DNA of 64,000 nt from Bacteroidetes bacterium OLB10 (GTDB lineage: Bacteria; Bacteroidota; Bacteroidia; AKYH767-A; OLB10). The notes under the pieces were generated by a model, which saw only the letters and a program-made list of their open reading frames with translations, made no database searches and was not told where the DNA came from. The stretch spans positions 109,235 to 173,234 of the forward strand of contig LNBX01000048.1 in assembly GCA_001567275.1 (NCBI GenBank), written 5' to 3'. Shown here piece after piece: positions 1 to 8,859 of this stretch; positions within the stretch are counted from its first letter, which is position 1; every line of letters starts with the position of its first letter. A program made the position numbers and the translations under genes.

Positions 1-744
1 TTCAATTGCATCTTTTAGTCCTTCCTCATCGCGAACAATTTTTCCTTTAGGAACAGGGATAGACTGTGCCTCGAGGAGATTTTTGGTATCTTCCTTGTCG
101 CATGCAATTTCAACAGCTATGCTGCTGGTGGTGCTGGCTACTGTTGCCTGTATTCTTCGCTGATTGATGCCATAGCCAAGTTGCACGAGTGAATGACGGT
201 TAAGTCGTATCCATGGAATACCTCTTGAGGCAGCCACATCAACAATAGAACCTGTACTAGGTCCAAGTCGTTCGTCTTCGCGAATTTCGCGAAGTTGCTG
301 AATGTCGTCAGCCAAATCATATTCTTTATTATCAACCAAAGCCTGAGCAATACGTACAGCTGCACGGGCTGCATAAACTCCTGCTTTCTCTTCGATATAA
401 GAAAACACCACATGATACACTCCATGTTCGCCTGCGCCACGCGTACGGCCAAAACCGGTATCCATTCCCGCCAGCGTCTGAAGTTCGAGAGCAATATGCT
501 CAATGACGTGGCCCATCCAAGTTCCCTCTTCTACACGGTGAAAAAAACCACCTTCGTAATCTTCGCTGCAACGATGCGAATACATGGAAGGAAACATGGC
601 TTTCAATCTCTCTAAAAATCCCGGAATCTTATCTGTAGGTTTCTCCTCCAGTTCTTCCAGATCGAGCTTCATTACAATCAGTTTATGTCTTCTGATGCTC
701 CAAAAGTTTGGCCCACGCATGGGGCGAATCTCTAGTACCCTCAT
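1..744 (-). CDS. cphA: Cyanophycin synthetase, N-terminal part (runs off the left edge)
   Basis: The minus-strand frame is open from an ATG at 744 to the window edge, giving 248 residues. The start MRVLEIRPMRGPNFWS and the block HVIEHIALELQ with GFGRTRG match the N-terminal domain of CphA. The chain then enters the ATP-grasp region at about residue 210 (SIAVEIACDKEDTKNLLEAQ). CphA polymerises aspartate and arginine, using ATP, into the storage polymer cyanophycin in the cytoplasm. The family is usually about 870 residues, so the rest of the ATP-grasp domain and the Mur-ligase-like domain lie outside the window. The start codon directly follows the T-run of a hairpin terminator (745-802) that ends the upstream T9SS gene, so cphA probably uses its own promoter or depends on readthrough. 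A partner cyanophycinase is not visible here. Confidence 0.9.
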   Translation of the reverse strand, partial: MRVLEIRPMRGPNFWSIRRHKLIVMKLDLEELEEKPTDKIPGFLERLKAMFPSMYSHRCSEDYEGGFFHRVEEGTWMGHVIEHIALELQTLAGMDTGFGRTRGAGEHGVYHVVFSYIEEKAGVYAARAAVRIAQALVDNKEYDLADDIQQLREIREDERLGPSTGSIVDVAASRGIPWIRLNRHSLVQLGYGINQRRIQATVASTTSSIAVEIACDKEDTKNLLEAQSIPVPKGKIVRDEEGLKDAIE

Positions 745-802
745 AAAAAAAAACGTTTGGTTATGGCACGAATATAAATGATTCGTACGAAACCAAACGT
801 TT
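745..802 (-). terminator. Hairpin terminator between the CUB gene and cphA
   Basis: The 12-base arms at 751-762 and 791-802 are exact reverse complements, and a nested pair (768-773 with 781-786) extends the stem. Read on the minus strand the hairpin is followed by a run of T (complement of A at 745-753) that abuts the cphA ATG at 744. It fits an intrinsic terminator of the CUB-domain gene ending at 820. A TTTG-N17-TATATTCG sequence within it, one base from the Bacteroidota -7 consensus, could also be the cphA promoter. Confidence 0.7.
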
Positions 803-819
803 CATGAAGTCCGTTTTAC

Positions 820-3800
820 TTACTGAATAATAAGTTTTTTCATTATTGAACCATTCATTGAAGAAATTTTAACCAGATAAAGGCCGGGTGCATAGGTGAG
901 TTGTACATTTAAAAATTTATCCCGTGTATTGAATTTTTGAAGCAGCTTGCCTGACACTTCCATTATTTCTATTATCGCATCATTATTACTCAGAGCACTT
1001 AAGTCAATCTGAATGTTGTGCGATGCAGGATTCGGATAAACGGAAACCTGATTCAGGAGTGCTTCTGTTTCATTTACACCTGTGTAATAACAATTACTGC
1101 TTGAACTGATTGCTGCCACCCATCCTGTTGAGGTAAAACCATTGCTTGTGATAATCTGAAAAGTAAGGCTGCCATCAACAGCTGTAGATGTAAAACTTGT
1201 GTCTGTTGCATCAGCTTTAAGAACAGCCAACAAAGGCGCATTGGTTGAATTGCCATTGAAGATTCTGATGGAATCGGAACTGTTGTAATTATAGAAGTAA
1301 TTAAAGTTAACCGTTAAGTAAGAATTGGACTGTTGCGGTGTAACAGTTATCACATCATTTGTATTATCGTTATAATTAATATCAGGACCACCATTATCCA
1401 TTAAAAAACCGTTATCTGAATTGTAATTTCCTGTCATAGAAAAAATTTTGGGTGCTGCATTCACCGTAATATAACCTGACCACCCAGATTGATTAAATCC
1501 ACTGCTTGTGACGGTTTGAATAGTCAGACATCCGGTGGGATGTGTTGAAACAATGGTTCCGTAACCACCATCACTTCCCAACTTTGCAATAACGGGGTCG
1601 GTAACTGAAGGCCCATTATGCACTTCTATATAATCATTATTGTCGTAATGTTTAAATCGTGAAAACATAATACTCACTTTATCACCTACATTCGATGGCC
1701 GCAAACAGGTTATCGTGTTTTCATTATCGGTATAGTTTGCATGAGGCCCACCTTGATCGTAAAATGTTTTTGGCTCATTGATGGTGTAAGTGCCGGGCAT
1801 TGAAATAACTTCAGGTAACGAATCAGTATTCAATATTGCTGCCCATCCTAAGGAATTAGAACCATTATCAGAAACAAATTTTACAGTTAAACTTCCAGTG
1901 GGGTTAGAAGCTGAAGCTTTAATAGAACCATGACCTGTACGATTATTTAATACTGCAATGATGGGGTCGGTTATGGATGGCCCGTCATGTATTTCTAAAA
2001 AATCATTAGCATTATAAGTACTCACGAAAACAAACTTAAGTGAAGCTTTATCCTGTGCAGAAACCGGAGTAAACGTAAATATATGATTATACTGATCGGT
2101 ATAATTACCACCATTACCACCGGCATCCATAAATATACCCTCATTAGCTACATACGTACCCGGTAATGAAAATACCTGAGGAATAACTGTTGTTGATATA
2201 TATGCAGCCCATCCGCCTCTGTTAGATCCTCCATTAGAAACAAACCGAAAGGTGAGGCAACCTGCACTGTTGGTAGCTTTAAGTGTGCCATAGGCTGCCC
2301 TGTTATAAAGCTTGCCAAGCATAGGAGCCGTAAATACATTGTCACCATCATACACTTCAAGGTAGTCATCAATACTGTAAGTATCAAAATACGTAAAAGA
2401 TACACTAAGTTTTTCATTTGAATTTACAGGAAAGAAAGTAACCACACTGCTCAAACCTGAGTTGTCGGAATAGTTGGCATTTGGCCCTCCGTTATCGTAA
2501 AAATATGCAGAAGAAGTTGTGTAGTTTGCCGAAGTATTTAAAGGCATGTTGTAACTCTGAATACCGGAAGAACAATTCACTGTAGCAAACCAACCGATAT
2601 TATTTCCGCTGGTATTCGAAACAAACTTAAAAGTTAAACTACCTGTTGCATGTGTTGACTCCAATGAAAAAGAATTCAGGGTACCGGTATAACTTCCCAA
2701 TAAAGTGCTGTTGGTATCAGGTCCGTCATATACATACAGATAATCATTTGCTGATAATACAAATGAATGAAATGTAATATTCAGTTTATCGGTAGCACTT
2801 GAAGGGAAAAGTGTTGTTACACAATTTTTAGCGTTGGCATAGTTATCAACCGTTCCGCCATTATCATAAAACCGTGCAAAGCAGTTTACCACAAAACTCT
2901 GATTGGCTAACATGGTTATTTCTTCTGCAGTAGTATGGGTTGTAACCGATGCTATCCATCCCGGTGCGCTTCCTGATGCATTGGTTACAAACCTGAATGT
3001 AAGCGCGCCTGTTGCATTGGATGCATGAACTGTTCCCGTATTAAGTCCGGTAATTACAGCCATTGGCGTACCGTTTACATTATCGGCATCAAAAACCTCG
3101 AGATAATCTCCTGAGGCAATATCACACTCATGAAATGTAACAGAAATCTTTTCGCCAGCACTTTTAGGTAATATGGTAGTTACAGTGGAGTTGGCTCCTG
3201 CCGGGTAATCATTGAACGCGCCACCACTGTCGAAAAAACGACCTGTAGAAATATTATAGACACCATTGGCCATAGTAGTTATGTCTTCGGGATGATAATT
3301 AGTAATAATGGAGGCTGTCCAACCTGCCTCATTAACTGATGCATTTGAAGTAAACACAAAAGTGAGCGAACCATCGGCCGCTGATGAAGTAACTGTTCCA
3401 TAATTTACTGCTGAGCCTGTAATCTGACCGATTGGGTTTACGCCTGCTGCTGAGCCATCAAAAATGGTTAGGATATCGCCCTGACTAATATTGCATTCAT
3501 TAAAAACCACACTTATTTTATCACCGGGATTTTCAGGAAAAATAGTAGTAGTAACATTTGCATTGTTTTCGTAATTATTGTTTGGGCCGCCACTGTCGAA
3601 AAAACGACCACCGGAAGAGTACCATTTTCCGGAAGCTATCATGGTAATATCATCGGGCAGGGTATCTAATGTAACTGAAGCAAACCATCCCTCGGCATTT
3701 GATGTATTATTGGAGTGGAATAATAAAGTAAGGCTGCCATCAGCAGCCGTTGATTTAATGCTACCATATTTAATGCCACCGGACAATTCCTTAATCAAAG

Positions 3801-4089
3801 GTGCTGCTACGGAATTGCCATCGTAAACGCGCAGATAGTCATTGATATTCTCTACATCAAACTTATGGAATGTAATACAAATTTTTGCATTGGGTAGATT
3901 CGCAGGCGGATATATGATAAGAGTATCCTGCAGGTTATTTGCATAATTATTTGCAGGTCCTCCCTGATCGTATAAGTTAGCTAAACATGTATAAACAACA
4001 CCTGAGTGCATATTAATACCATTGCCACAAAGGGCAGGTAATGTAAACCAACAACACAATGTTGCTAAGAGTAAGAGTTGCTTTTTCAT
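820..4089 (-). CDS. Secreted protein with eight CUB domains and a T9SS type A sorting domain
   Basis: 1089 residues. A signal peptide (MKKQLLLLATLCCWFTLPALC) is followed by eight tandem modules of about 120 residues. Each holds a conserved F/Y-x-D-x-G-G-x-x-x-N-Y opening, a hydrophobic strand ending in F, the block DYLxVxDG, a GS/GT-x-x-S turn and a final GW(F/A)A strand. This is the CUB fold, although cysteines typical of animal CUB domains are mostly missing. The last ~80 residues contain VSVYPNPAS and end with GLYLVKISS...KKLIIQ, a T9SS type A C-terminal domain, so the protein should be exported across the outer membrane and either released or anchored. A binding or adhesion role is inferred; no catalytic domain is seen. 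It is the third gene in a minus-strand series starting at 5829. Confidence 0.88.
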   Translation of the reverse strand: MKKQLLLLATLCCWFTLPALCGNGINMHSGVVYTCLANLYDQGGPANNYANNLQDTLIIYPPANLPNAKICITFHKFDVENINDYLRVYDGNSVAAPLIKELSGGIKYGSIKSTAADGSLTLLFHSNNTSNAEGWFASVTLDTLPDDITMIASGKWYSSGGRFFDSGGPNNNYENNANVTTTIFPENPGDKISVVFNECNISQGDILTIFDGSAAGVNPIGQITGSAVNYGTVTSSAADGSLTFVFTSNASVNEAGWTASIITNYHPEDITTMANGVYNISTGRFFDSGGAFNDYPAGANSTVTTILPKSAGEKISVTFHECDIASGDYLEVFDADNVNGTPMAVITGLNTGTVHASNATGALTFRFVTNASGSAPGWIASVTTHTTAEEITMLANQSFVVNCFARFYDNGGTVDNYANAKNCVTTLFPSSATDKLNITFHSFVLSANDYLYVYDGPDTNSTLLGSYTGTLNSFSLESTHATGSLTFKFVSNTSGNNIGWFATVNCSSGIQSYNMPLNTSANYTTSSAYFYDNGGPNANYSDNSGLSSVVTFFPVNSNEKLSVSFTYFDTYSIDDYLEVYDGDNVFTAPMLGKLYNRAAYGTLKATNSAGCLTFRFVSNGGSNRGGWAAYISTTVIPQVFSLPGTYVANEGIFMDAGGNGGNYTDQYNHIFTFTPVSAQDKASLKFVFVSTYNANDFLEIHDGPSITDPIIAVLNNRTGHGSIKASASNPTGSLTVKFVSDNGSNSLGWAAILNTDSLPEVISMPGTYTINEPKTFYDQGGPHANYTDNENTITCLRPSNVGDKVSIMFSRFKHYDNNDYIEVHNGPSVTDPVIAKLGSDGGYGTIVSTHPTGCLTIQTVTSSGFNQSGWSGYITVNAAPKIFSMTGNYNSDNGFLMDNGGPDINYNDNTNDVITVTPQQSNSYLTVNFNYFYNYNSSDSIRIFNGNSTNAPLLAVLKADATDTSFTSTAVDGSLTFQIITSNGFTSTGWVAAISSSSNCYYTGVNETEALLNQVSVYPNPASHNIQIDLSALSNNDAIIEIMEVSGKLLQKFNTRDKFLNVQLTYAPGLYLVKISSMNGSIMKKLIIQ

Positions 4090-4160
4090 TTTGATATATT
4101 TTAATTGATTTAGAGTTGTACTTTATTTCAGAGGGTTAGCTTTAAGTTAAATCAAAGGAA

Positions 4161-4757
4161 TCACTTCAATGATGAGGTATATTTTCTTGACAGTTCTTCT
4201 AAGGGTGTCACTTTATTTTTAACCTTATAGCTTTTATCCAGTACATAATGTGAATTCTTCCACACATACACCGGGAAATCAAATCCCGGACCTCCTACCT
4301 GAATTGCAGGCAATTCACTGTTGCCATCATAAATTAATTCGGGAATACCGGGCAGCGACAAAACTGATTCGTATTTACTATTTCCGTCTTTCATCAACAG
4401 CGTAAATCCCTGCCCCGTATTGCCGTATAAGAACATACTAAAGGTGATGATAAATATTTCTTCCTTCTTGTCATTATTCATATCCAAAGGCATCAGTTGC
4501 ACCTCTGCATCCTCCCCTTCCATCTGAAACCTGCCAGTTTCATTATTTATTTTCAATCCGGATATTTCTACTACCTGATTCTTTTCATCAGGTGTCAGGG
4601 TTGTCTCAACACCACTAAACATCATCTGTGCTTCCATAGTATTTGTAAGCACCTCCTGCGGTTGCCTGTCTTCTTCCTTGGAATGGCATCCATTAGCCAA
4701 CCAGCAGATGGCTCCGGTCATAAGTATGCTTATGATTGATTTAAGATATTTGTTCAT
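4161..4757 (-). CDS. Lipoprotein of unknown function with a surface-export-like motif
   Basis: 198 residues. The N-terminus is a lipoprotein signal peptide ending in LANGC. The residues after the cysteine (H-S-K-E-E-D) place K-E-E at +3 to +5, matching the lipoprotein export signal described for Bacteroidota surface lipoproteins (a lysine followed by two acidic residues). The mature part contains MNNDKKEEIFII, reminiscent of FG-GAP-like or VCBS-like sequences, but I cannot assign a family. Only four bases separate it from the stop of the upstream gene (4762-5829), so the two are almost certainly cotranscribed. Confidence 0.72.
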   Translation of the reverse strand: MNKYLKSIISILMTGAICWLANGCHSKEEDRQPQEVLTNTMEAQMMFSGVETTLTPDEKNQVVEISGLKINNETGRFQMEGEDAEVQLMPLDMNNDKKEEIFIITFSMFLYGNTGQGFTLLMKDGNSKYESVLSLPGIPELIYDGNSELPAIQVGGPGFDFPVYVWKNSHYVLDKSYKVKNKVTPLEELSRKYTSSLK

Positions 4758-4761
4758 TGTA

Positions 4762-5829
4762 TTATTTATTTACAGTAATATTGTTCTTAAGAGAAAAGTC
4801 ATAGAGTTTGAGAGAGGACTTTTGGTCGCTGCTTTTATTGTAGTAAAAAGCATATTCACCAGCAGGCAAGTCATTTTCAAAATAAACCTTATACAGGCGA
4901 TCTGAAACTTTTTTAATCTTAAATTCAATTACCCCTTTGGCAAACCCCTCTTCTTCAGAAAATGCTGATCTGCGTGCAATTTGTATTTCGCGACCGCTTT
5001 TATTTTGTGTTGCCTTTACCAAAACAAATTCTTTAGGACTTGCCACACCTTCTCCGGTACTTTCTTTTACCTGATTTACATCCTTTCCCGACAGAGAAAG
5101 GTAGAAATAAAATACAGGGCGCTCGTCTTCGATTGTTGTGCTGGAGTGTGCACCTGCAAGACCAACCCGTGTGCTGATACCCGAAATTCCACCTGAGTAA
5201 TGATTACCGATTGACTCGCCAAAACCACCTTTTTTAGTTTGATTGGTTGTTGTAGGCTCAATCATTATGTAATCTACCTTGGGTGTAAACTGCTCATAAT
5301 ATATTCCGGGTTCAGACAGGTTTAAAGGTGGCTTAATATCTTCGGGATGTGGTTTGTGAGTGGCTGTTTTATTTTCAGTTCTGGCAGATGCTGAAGGTGT
5401 ACTCATCATTACTTTAATTACTGACTCCGGAACTTCAGCAGATTTCAGTGTTATTAATGCATCGGTTGAAGTGTTAAAATTACAAGGCGACAATGAGATT
5501 TTTTTCAGGATGAGATCTTTACTTATTTTTCCGGTGTTCAGCTTCATCACATCTTCGTTTTTCATAAGTGGAAGATCCCTGCAGGCAAGCAACATTTCTT
5601 TTAAAATATTGTCAGGAACTTTCTGTCCTTTTAATTCAATTAGTTTCTCTGAAGACAAATCAAAGGCGTTTGCAGAGCTTTTTATTTTGTTAATGATAAG
5701 AGAGCCTGAAACTTTGGCCTGAGTGAGCGAAACAATACTTTCGTTGGTAAGTGTTTCCTGAGCTTTGACACTTGATGTAAAACATGACAGGAACAGACTT
5801 AAGCAGGTAATGGATACAATTCTGAACAT
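4762..5829 (-). CDS. Secreted protein of unknown function with a duplicated ~52-residue motif
   Basis: 355 residues from the ATG at 5829, which gives a good signal peptide (MFRIVSITCLSLFLSCFTSS, cleaved after VKAQ). The open frame extends 16 codons further upstream to 5877, but the promoter box at 5846-5853 lies inside that extension, so the shorter start is preferred. The mature N-terminus holds two copies of a motif of the form LTNESIVSLxxAxVSxxLIxxKI...FDLSxxxLIxLKxxxVPxxxIKxML. This motif recurs in predicted secreted Bacteroidota proteins. The C-terminal half, with PAGEYAFYY near the end, looks like a beta-rich domain. Function is unknown. Confidence 0.75.
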   Translation of the reverse strand: MFRIVSITCLSLFLSCFTSSVKAQETLTNESIVSLTQAKVSGSLIINKIKSSANAFDLSSEKLIELKGQKVPDNILKEMLLACRDLPLMKNEDVMKLNTGKISKDLILKKISLSPCNFNTSTDALITLKSAEVPESVIKVMMSTPSASARTENKTATHKPHPEDIKPPLNLSEPGIYYEQFTPKVDYIMIEPTTTNQTKKGGFGESIGNHYSGGISGISTRVGLAGAHSSTTIEDERPVFYFYLSLSGKDVNQVKESTGEGVASPKEFVLVKATQNKSGREIQIARRSAFSEEEGFAKGVIEFKIKKVSDRLYKVYFENDLPAGEYAFYYNKSSDQKSSLKLYDFSLKNNITVNK

Positions 5830-5845
5830 AATTTTATTTTTTTTC

Positions 5846-5874
5846 CAAATGTAAGGTGGCACTCCCGGCCCCAA
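5846..5874 (-). promoter_or_regulatory. Bacteroidota-type promoter for the 5829-4161 genes
   Basis: On the minus strand TTG (5872-5874) is followed after 18 bases by TACATTTG (5846-5853), an exact match to the TAnnTTTG -7 box. Transcription would start near 5842, some 13 bases before the ATG at 5829. Confidence 0.6.
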
Positions 5875-5943
5875 CAAGCAACATTTATCAGAAGCCGCAT
5901 GCCAATGAGTATTTGCAGGCTTTCATTTATTAAATGCAATTCA

Positions 5944-5951
5944 TAGATTTG
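5944..5951 (+). promoter_or_regulatory. -7 box of the histidine kinase promoter
   Basis: TAGATTTG matches TAnnTTTG and lies 20 bases before the kinase ATG. No well-spaced TTTG -33 element was found (the nearest, 5912-5915, is 28 bases upstream). It is divergent from the promoter at 5846-5874. Confidence 0.45.
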
Positions 5952-5971
5952 ACCTGTAAAACCAAATCATC

Positions 5972-8053
5972 ATGAGAATCCTGATACTAATCCTCTTAGG
6001 TATAGTAACCTCTATTGCTAATGGCGAGCACAATGTATTAGATTCACTGCTGAAGCAGGCACAGCAATACCGCGTGGAAGACACCAACCGTGCTTCTGTT
6101 CTGAACCAACTTTCCATAGAACTTAGTAATTCTGATTTTGAAAAAGGAATGGCGTATGCTGATAGCTCCATTTCACTTTGTAAGCGGATTAATTCAGATA
6201 TAAAACTGGCAACTGCCTATTATGCCAAAGCACGCAACTTAAGTTCTGATGGGCAGGACTCTCTGGCAATAGCTAATTATCAAATTGCTTACGACCTCAA
6301 TAAGAAAATCGGTAAAGAGCTGGCATGCGGTACCATGTTACAGAATATGGGAATTTCGTTCTATAACCTTTCGTATTATAAAAAGGCAACTGAAATGCAC
6401 ACCAAAGCTCTTGCTATTTTTAAAAAACTGAAAAATGAAAAGGGAACGTCTGCTGCGCTTAACAGCCTTGGTATTGTTGCCATGGAATTATCCGACTACT
6501 CTCATGCTATCGAATACTATTTCGAAAGCCTTGATTTGGCAAAACGTAATAACGATTCAGTAGTAATTGCTAATGCCCTAATGAATATCGGCATTGTATA
6601 TAAAAACTTAAGCGATTTAAACAAAGCTATAACGTATATGAATAATGCGTTGCGGATATATCAACAGCAAAGCAATGACCTTTACATCGCTAAAGCTTTT
6701 AATAATATTGCTAATGTTTATGGCGAAATGAAACAACCTGGTAAATCATTGGAATATTATCAGAAGGCTCTTGAAATAAATAAGCAATCAGATTATGAAT
6801 ACGGCATTGCAAGCAATTATATCAATATGGGAATAGAGCTACGTCAGCTAAACCGATATACTGAAGCATATAATGCTCTTGATAAAGCAGGTAGCATTTT
6901 TCGCAAAATTGATGACAAAAATAATTATGGTATATCGCTGAAAACAAAAGCCGCACTTCTGTTGGCTGCACCCGATTCTGTTTTCCCATCCTTGGGGATT
7001 TCTGTTTCACAACGAAATTCAGTCAGTAAAAACTTACTCCATGAGGCACAAAATATTTTTTCAGAAACCGGTGACTATGCTTCACTATCAGATGTGAGTG
7101 ATGACCTTTGCAATATGTTCGAAAAAAGTGGCGACTATAAAAATGCCTTAGAACTATATAAGCAGCGTGTTGCCTATCGCGATTGTGTGTTGATTGATGA
7201 AAATAAAATAGAAGTTGAAAAACTTGAGATGAAATACGACTATGCCACACGTGAACAGGAATTAAAAGTTGCCAATATTCAAAAACAGGCTGAACTTAAA
7301 AGTGAACAACTGAAAAGGAAATACACCTTAGCAGGAGGTATTGCACTCATGTTGATTTCGGGTGGATTTTTTGTTTCATATAAAAGAAGAAAGGATGCCT
7401 TGCATAAACGAAAAGAAGCTGAGTTAAATACCGAAAGAATTGAATCGGAATTAAAAGCATTACGACTTCAGATGAACCCACACTTTATGTTCAACTCACT
7501 TAACTCCATCACTAATTTTATTGATCAACATAAAACGCAAACTGCATCAGACTATTCGGTAAAATTCGCAAAACTGATGCGCATGGTTCTCGAAAATTCA
7601 GAAAATCCGGAAGTGCCATTGGCAGACGAACTTCAATCTACTGAGCTTTATTTATCGCTTGAAGCAATCCGTCTAAAGCCTAAACTCACTTATTCCATAG
7701 ATATTGAATCTTCACTGGATGCAGAAAATATTATGATACCATCCATGCTGCTGCAGCCCTTTGTCGAAAACAGTATTATACATGGCATCACACCCTTGAG
7801 TGACGGAGGTATTATTTCTATTTCCATCAGGCAACAGGAACAATGGCTGTACATAACTATTGATGATAATGGCGCGGGTATTTCACCCGATAAACCTGCT
7901 TTGACAGAAAGAAAATCAATGGCAATAAAAATCAGTAATGAAAGAATAGCACTGTTTAATGAAAGACATCAAACACATGCTTCTATTGAATATGTACAAC
8001 TCAACCCGGGTACAAGGGTTGTAATTAAAATACCTCTTACTTTACAATTCTGA
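5972..8053 (+). CDS. TPR sensor histidine kinase, LytS/His_kinase family
   Basis: 693 residues. A short signal peptide or anchor (MRILILILLGIVTSIANG) precedes a periplasmic array of tetratricopeptide repeats over about residues 60-400. A coiled stretch leads to one membrane helix near residue 450 (LAGGIALMLISGGFFVS) and then the cytoplasmic His_kinase domain. The LQMNPHFMFNSLNSI block carries the phospho-acceptor histidine, and an HATPase_c domain shows LLQPFVENSIIHG (N box) and DDNGAGIS (G1 box). It should autophosphorylate and pass phosphate to the LytTR regulator that begins 16 bases downstream. The signal bound by the TPR array is unknown. Confidence 0.9.
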   Translation: MRILILILLGIVTSIANGEHNVLDSLLKQAQQYRVEDTNRASVLNQLSIELSNSDFEKGMAYADSSISLCKRINSDIKLATAYYAKARNLSSDGQDSLAIANYQIAYDLNKKIGKELACGTMLQNMGISFYNLSYYKKATEMHTKALAIFKKLKNEKGTSAALNSLGIVAMELSDYSHAIEYYFESLDLAKRNNDSVVIANALMNIGIVYKNLSDLNKAITYMNNALRIYQQQSNDLYIAKAFNNIANVYGEMKQPGKSLEYYQKALEINKQSDYEYGIASNYINMGIELRQLNRYTEAYNALDKAGSIFRKIDDKNNYGISLKTKAALLLAAPDSVFPSLGISVSQRNSVSKNLLHEAQNIFSETGDYASLSDVSDDLCNMFEKSGDYKNALELYKQRVAYRDCVLIDENKIEVEKLEMKYDYATREQELKVANIQKQAELKSEQLKRKYTLAGGIALMLISGGFFVSYKRRKDALHKRKEAELNTERIESELKALRLQMNPHFMFNSLNSITNFIDQHKTQTASDYSVKFAKLMRMVLENSENPEVPLADELQSTELYLSLEAIRLKPKLTYSIDIESSLDAENIMIPSMLLQPFVENSIIHGITPLSDGGIISISIRQQEQWLYITIDDNGAGISPDKPALTERKSMAIKISNERIALFNERHQTHASIEYVQLNPGTRVVIKIPLTLQF

Positions 8054-8068
8054 TAACAAATATATAAG

Positions 8069-8812
8069 ATGATTAAAGCTGTAATTATTGATGACGAACA
8101 ACATTGCATTGACAGACTATGCAACCTGTTGCCTGAAATAAAAAATCCGGTGATTCAACTGTCAGGTACAGCACAAACAGTTGATGAAGGTATATCATTA
8201 ATAAGCAAACATCATCCACAATTGGTTTTTTTAGATGTTCAGATTGCTGATAAAACCGGTTTCGATTTATTGAAAGCGATTCCTGATGCTCAATTTCAGG
8301 TAATTTTTACAACTGCTCATGACAGGTATGCGCTGCAGGCATTTAGATTTTGTGCACTTGATTATTTGCTCAAGCCTGTTGATGCTGATGAATTGCAAGC
8401 GGCTTTGTTGAAAGTTAATGCTTCAAAAAATAACTCTGTTATCAGCGAACAAATTTCAGAACTGCTAAAAGGTGTTGGTACAAAGCCGCGTAAAATTGGT
8501 GTACCCACGCTTAACGGAATCGTTTTTGTACCGGTATCCGAAATTATACGTTGTCATGCTGACGGAAATTATACAGAGTTGCATTTGGCAGGTAAAAAAC
8601 AAATGGTGGTTTCAAAGACATTGAAAGAATTCGAAAATCTCTTGGCTGATTATTCCTTTTTCAGGGTTCATCACTCCGACCTAGTAAATCTTGATTATGT
8701 AAAAAGTTATAACAAAGGTAAAGGTGGATATTTGATGTTAGACGATAATTCATCAGTAGAAGTATCCTCTCGCAGGAAAGAAGAACTGCTGAAAAAATTA
8801 GGAAGCATGTAA
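8069..8812 (+). CDS. LytTR-family DNA-binding response regulator
   Basis: 247 residues. The N-terminal receiver domain has the acidic pair in IIDDEQH, the phosphorylation aspartate in LVFLDVQ, the threonine in FTTAHDRYALQAF and the lysine in LKPVD. The C-terminal LytTR domain (about residues 140-245) contains GIVFVPVSEIIRCHADGNYTEL and FFRVHHSDLVNLDYV. It is the cognate partner of the preceding kinase by position; domain order and length are typical of the AgrA/LytR class. Target promoters are not evident from the sequence. Confidence 0.93.
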   Translation: MIKAVIIDDEQHCIDRLCNLLPEIKNPVIQLSGTAQTVDEGISLISKHHPQLVFLDVQIADKTGFDLLKAIPDAQFQVIFTTAHDRYALQAFRFCALDYLLKPVDADELQAALLKVNASKNNSVISEQISELLKGVGTKPRKIGVPTLNGIVFVPVSEIIRCHADGNYTELHLAGKKQMVVSKTLKEFENLLADYSFFRVHHSDLVNLDYVKSYNKGKGGYLMLDDNSSVEVSSRRKEELLKKLGSM

Positions 8813-8859
8813 ATGTTGAACCTGTTAAATAACTATTTTTCGGCATTTCGTATTTAAAG

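Noticed and set aside
138..781. Open frames of 65-121 codons on both strands
   Set aside because: They overlap the cphA reading frame, which gives a clear family match; the others are shadows.
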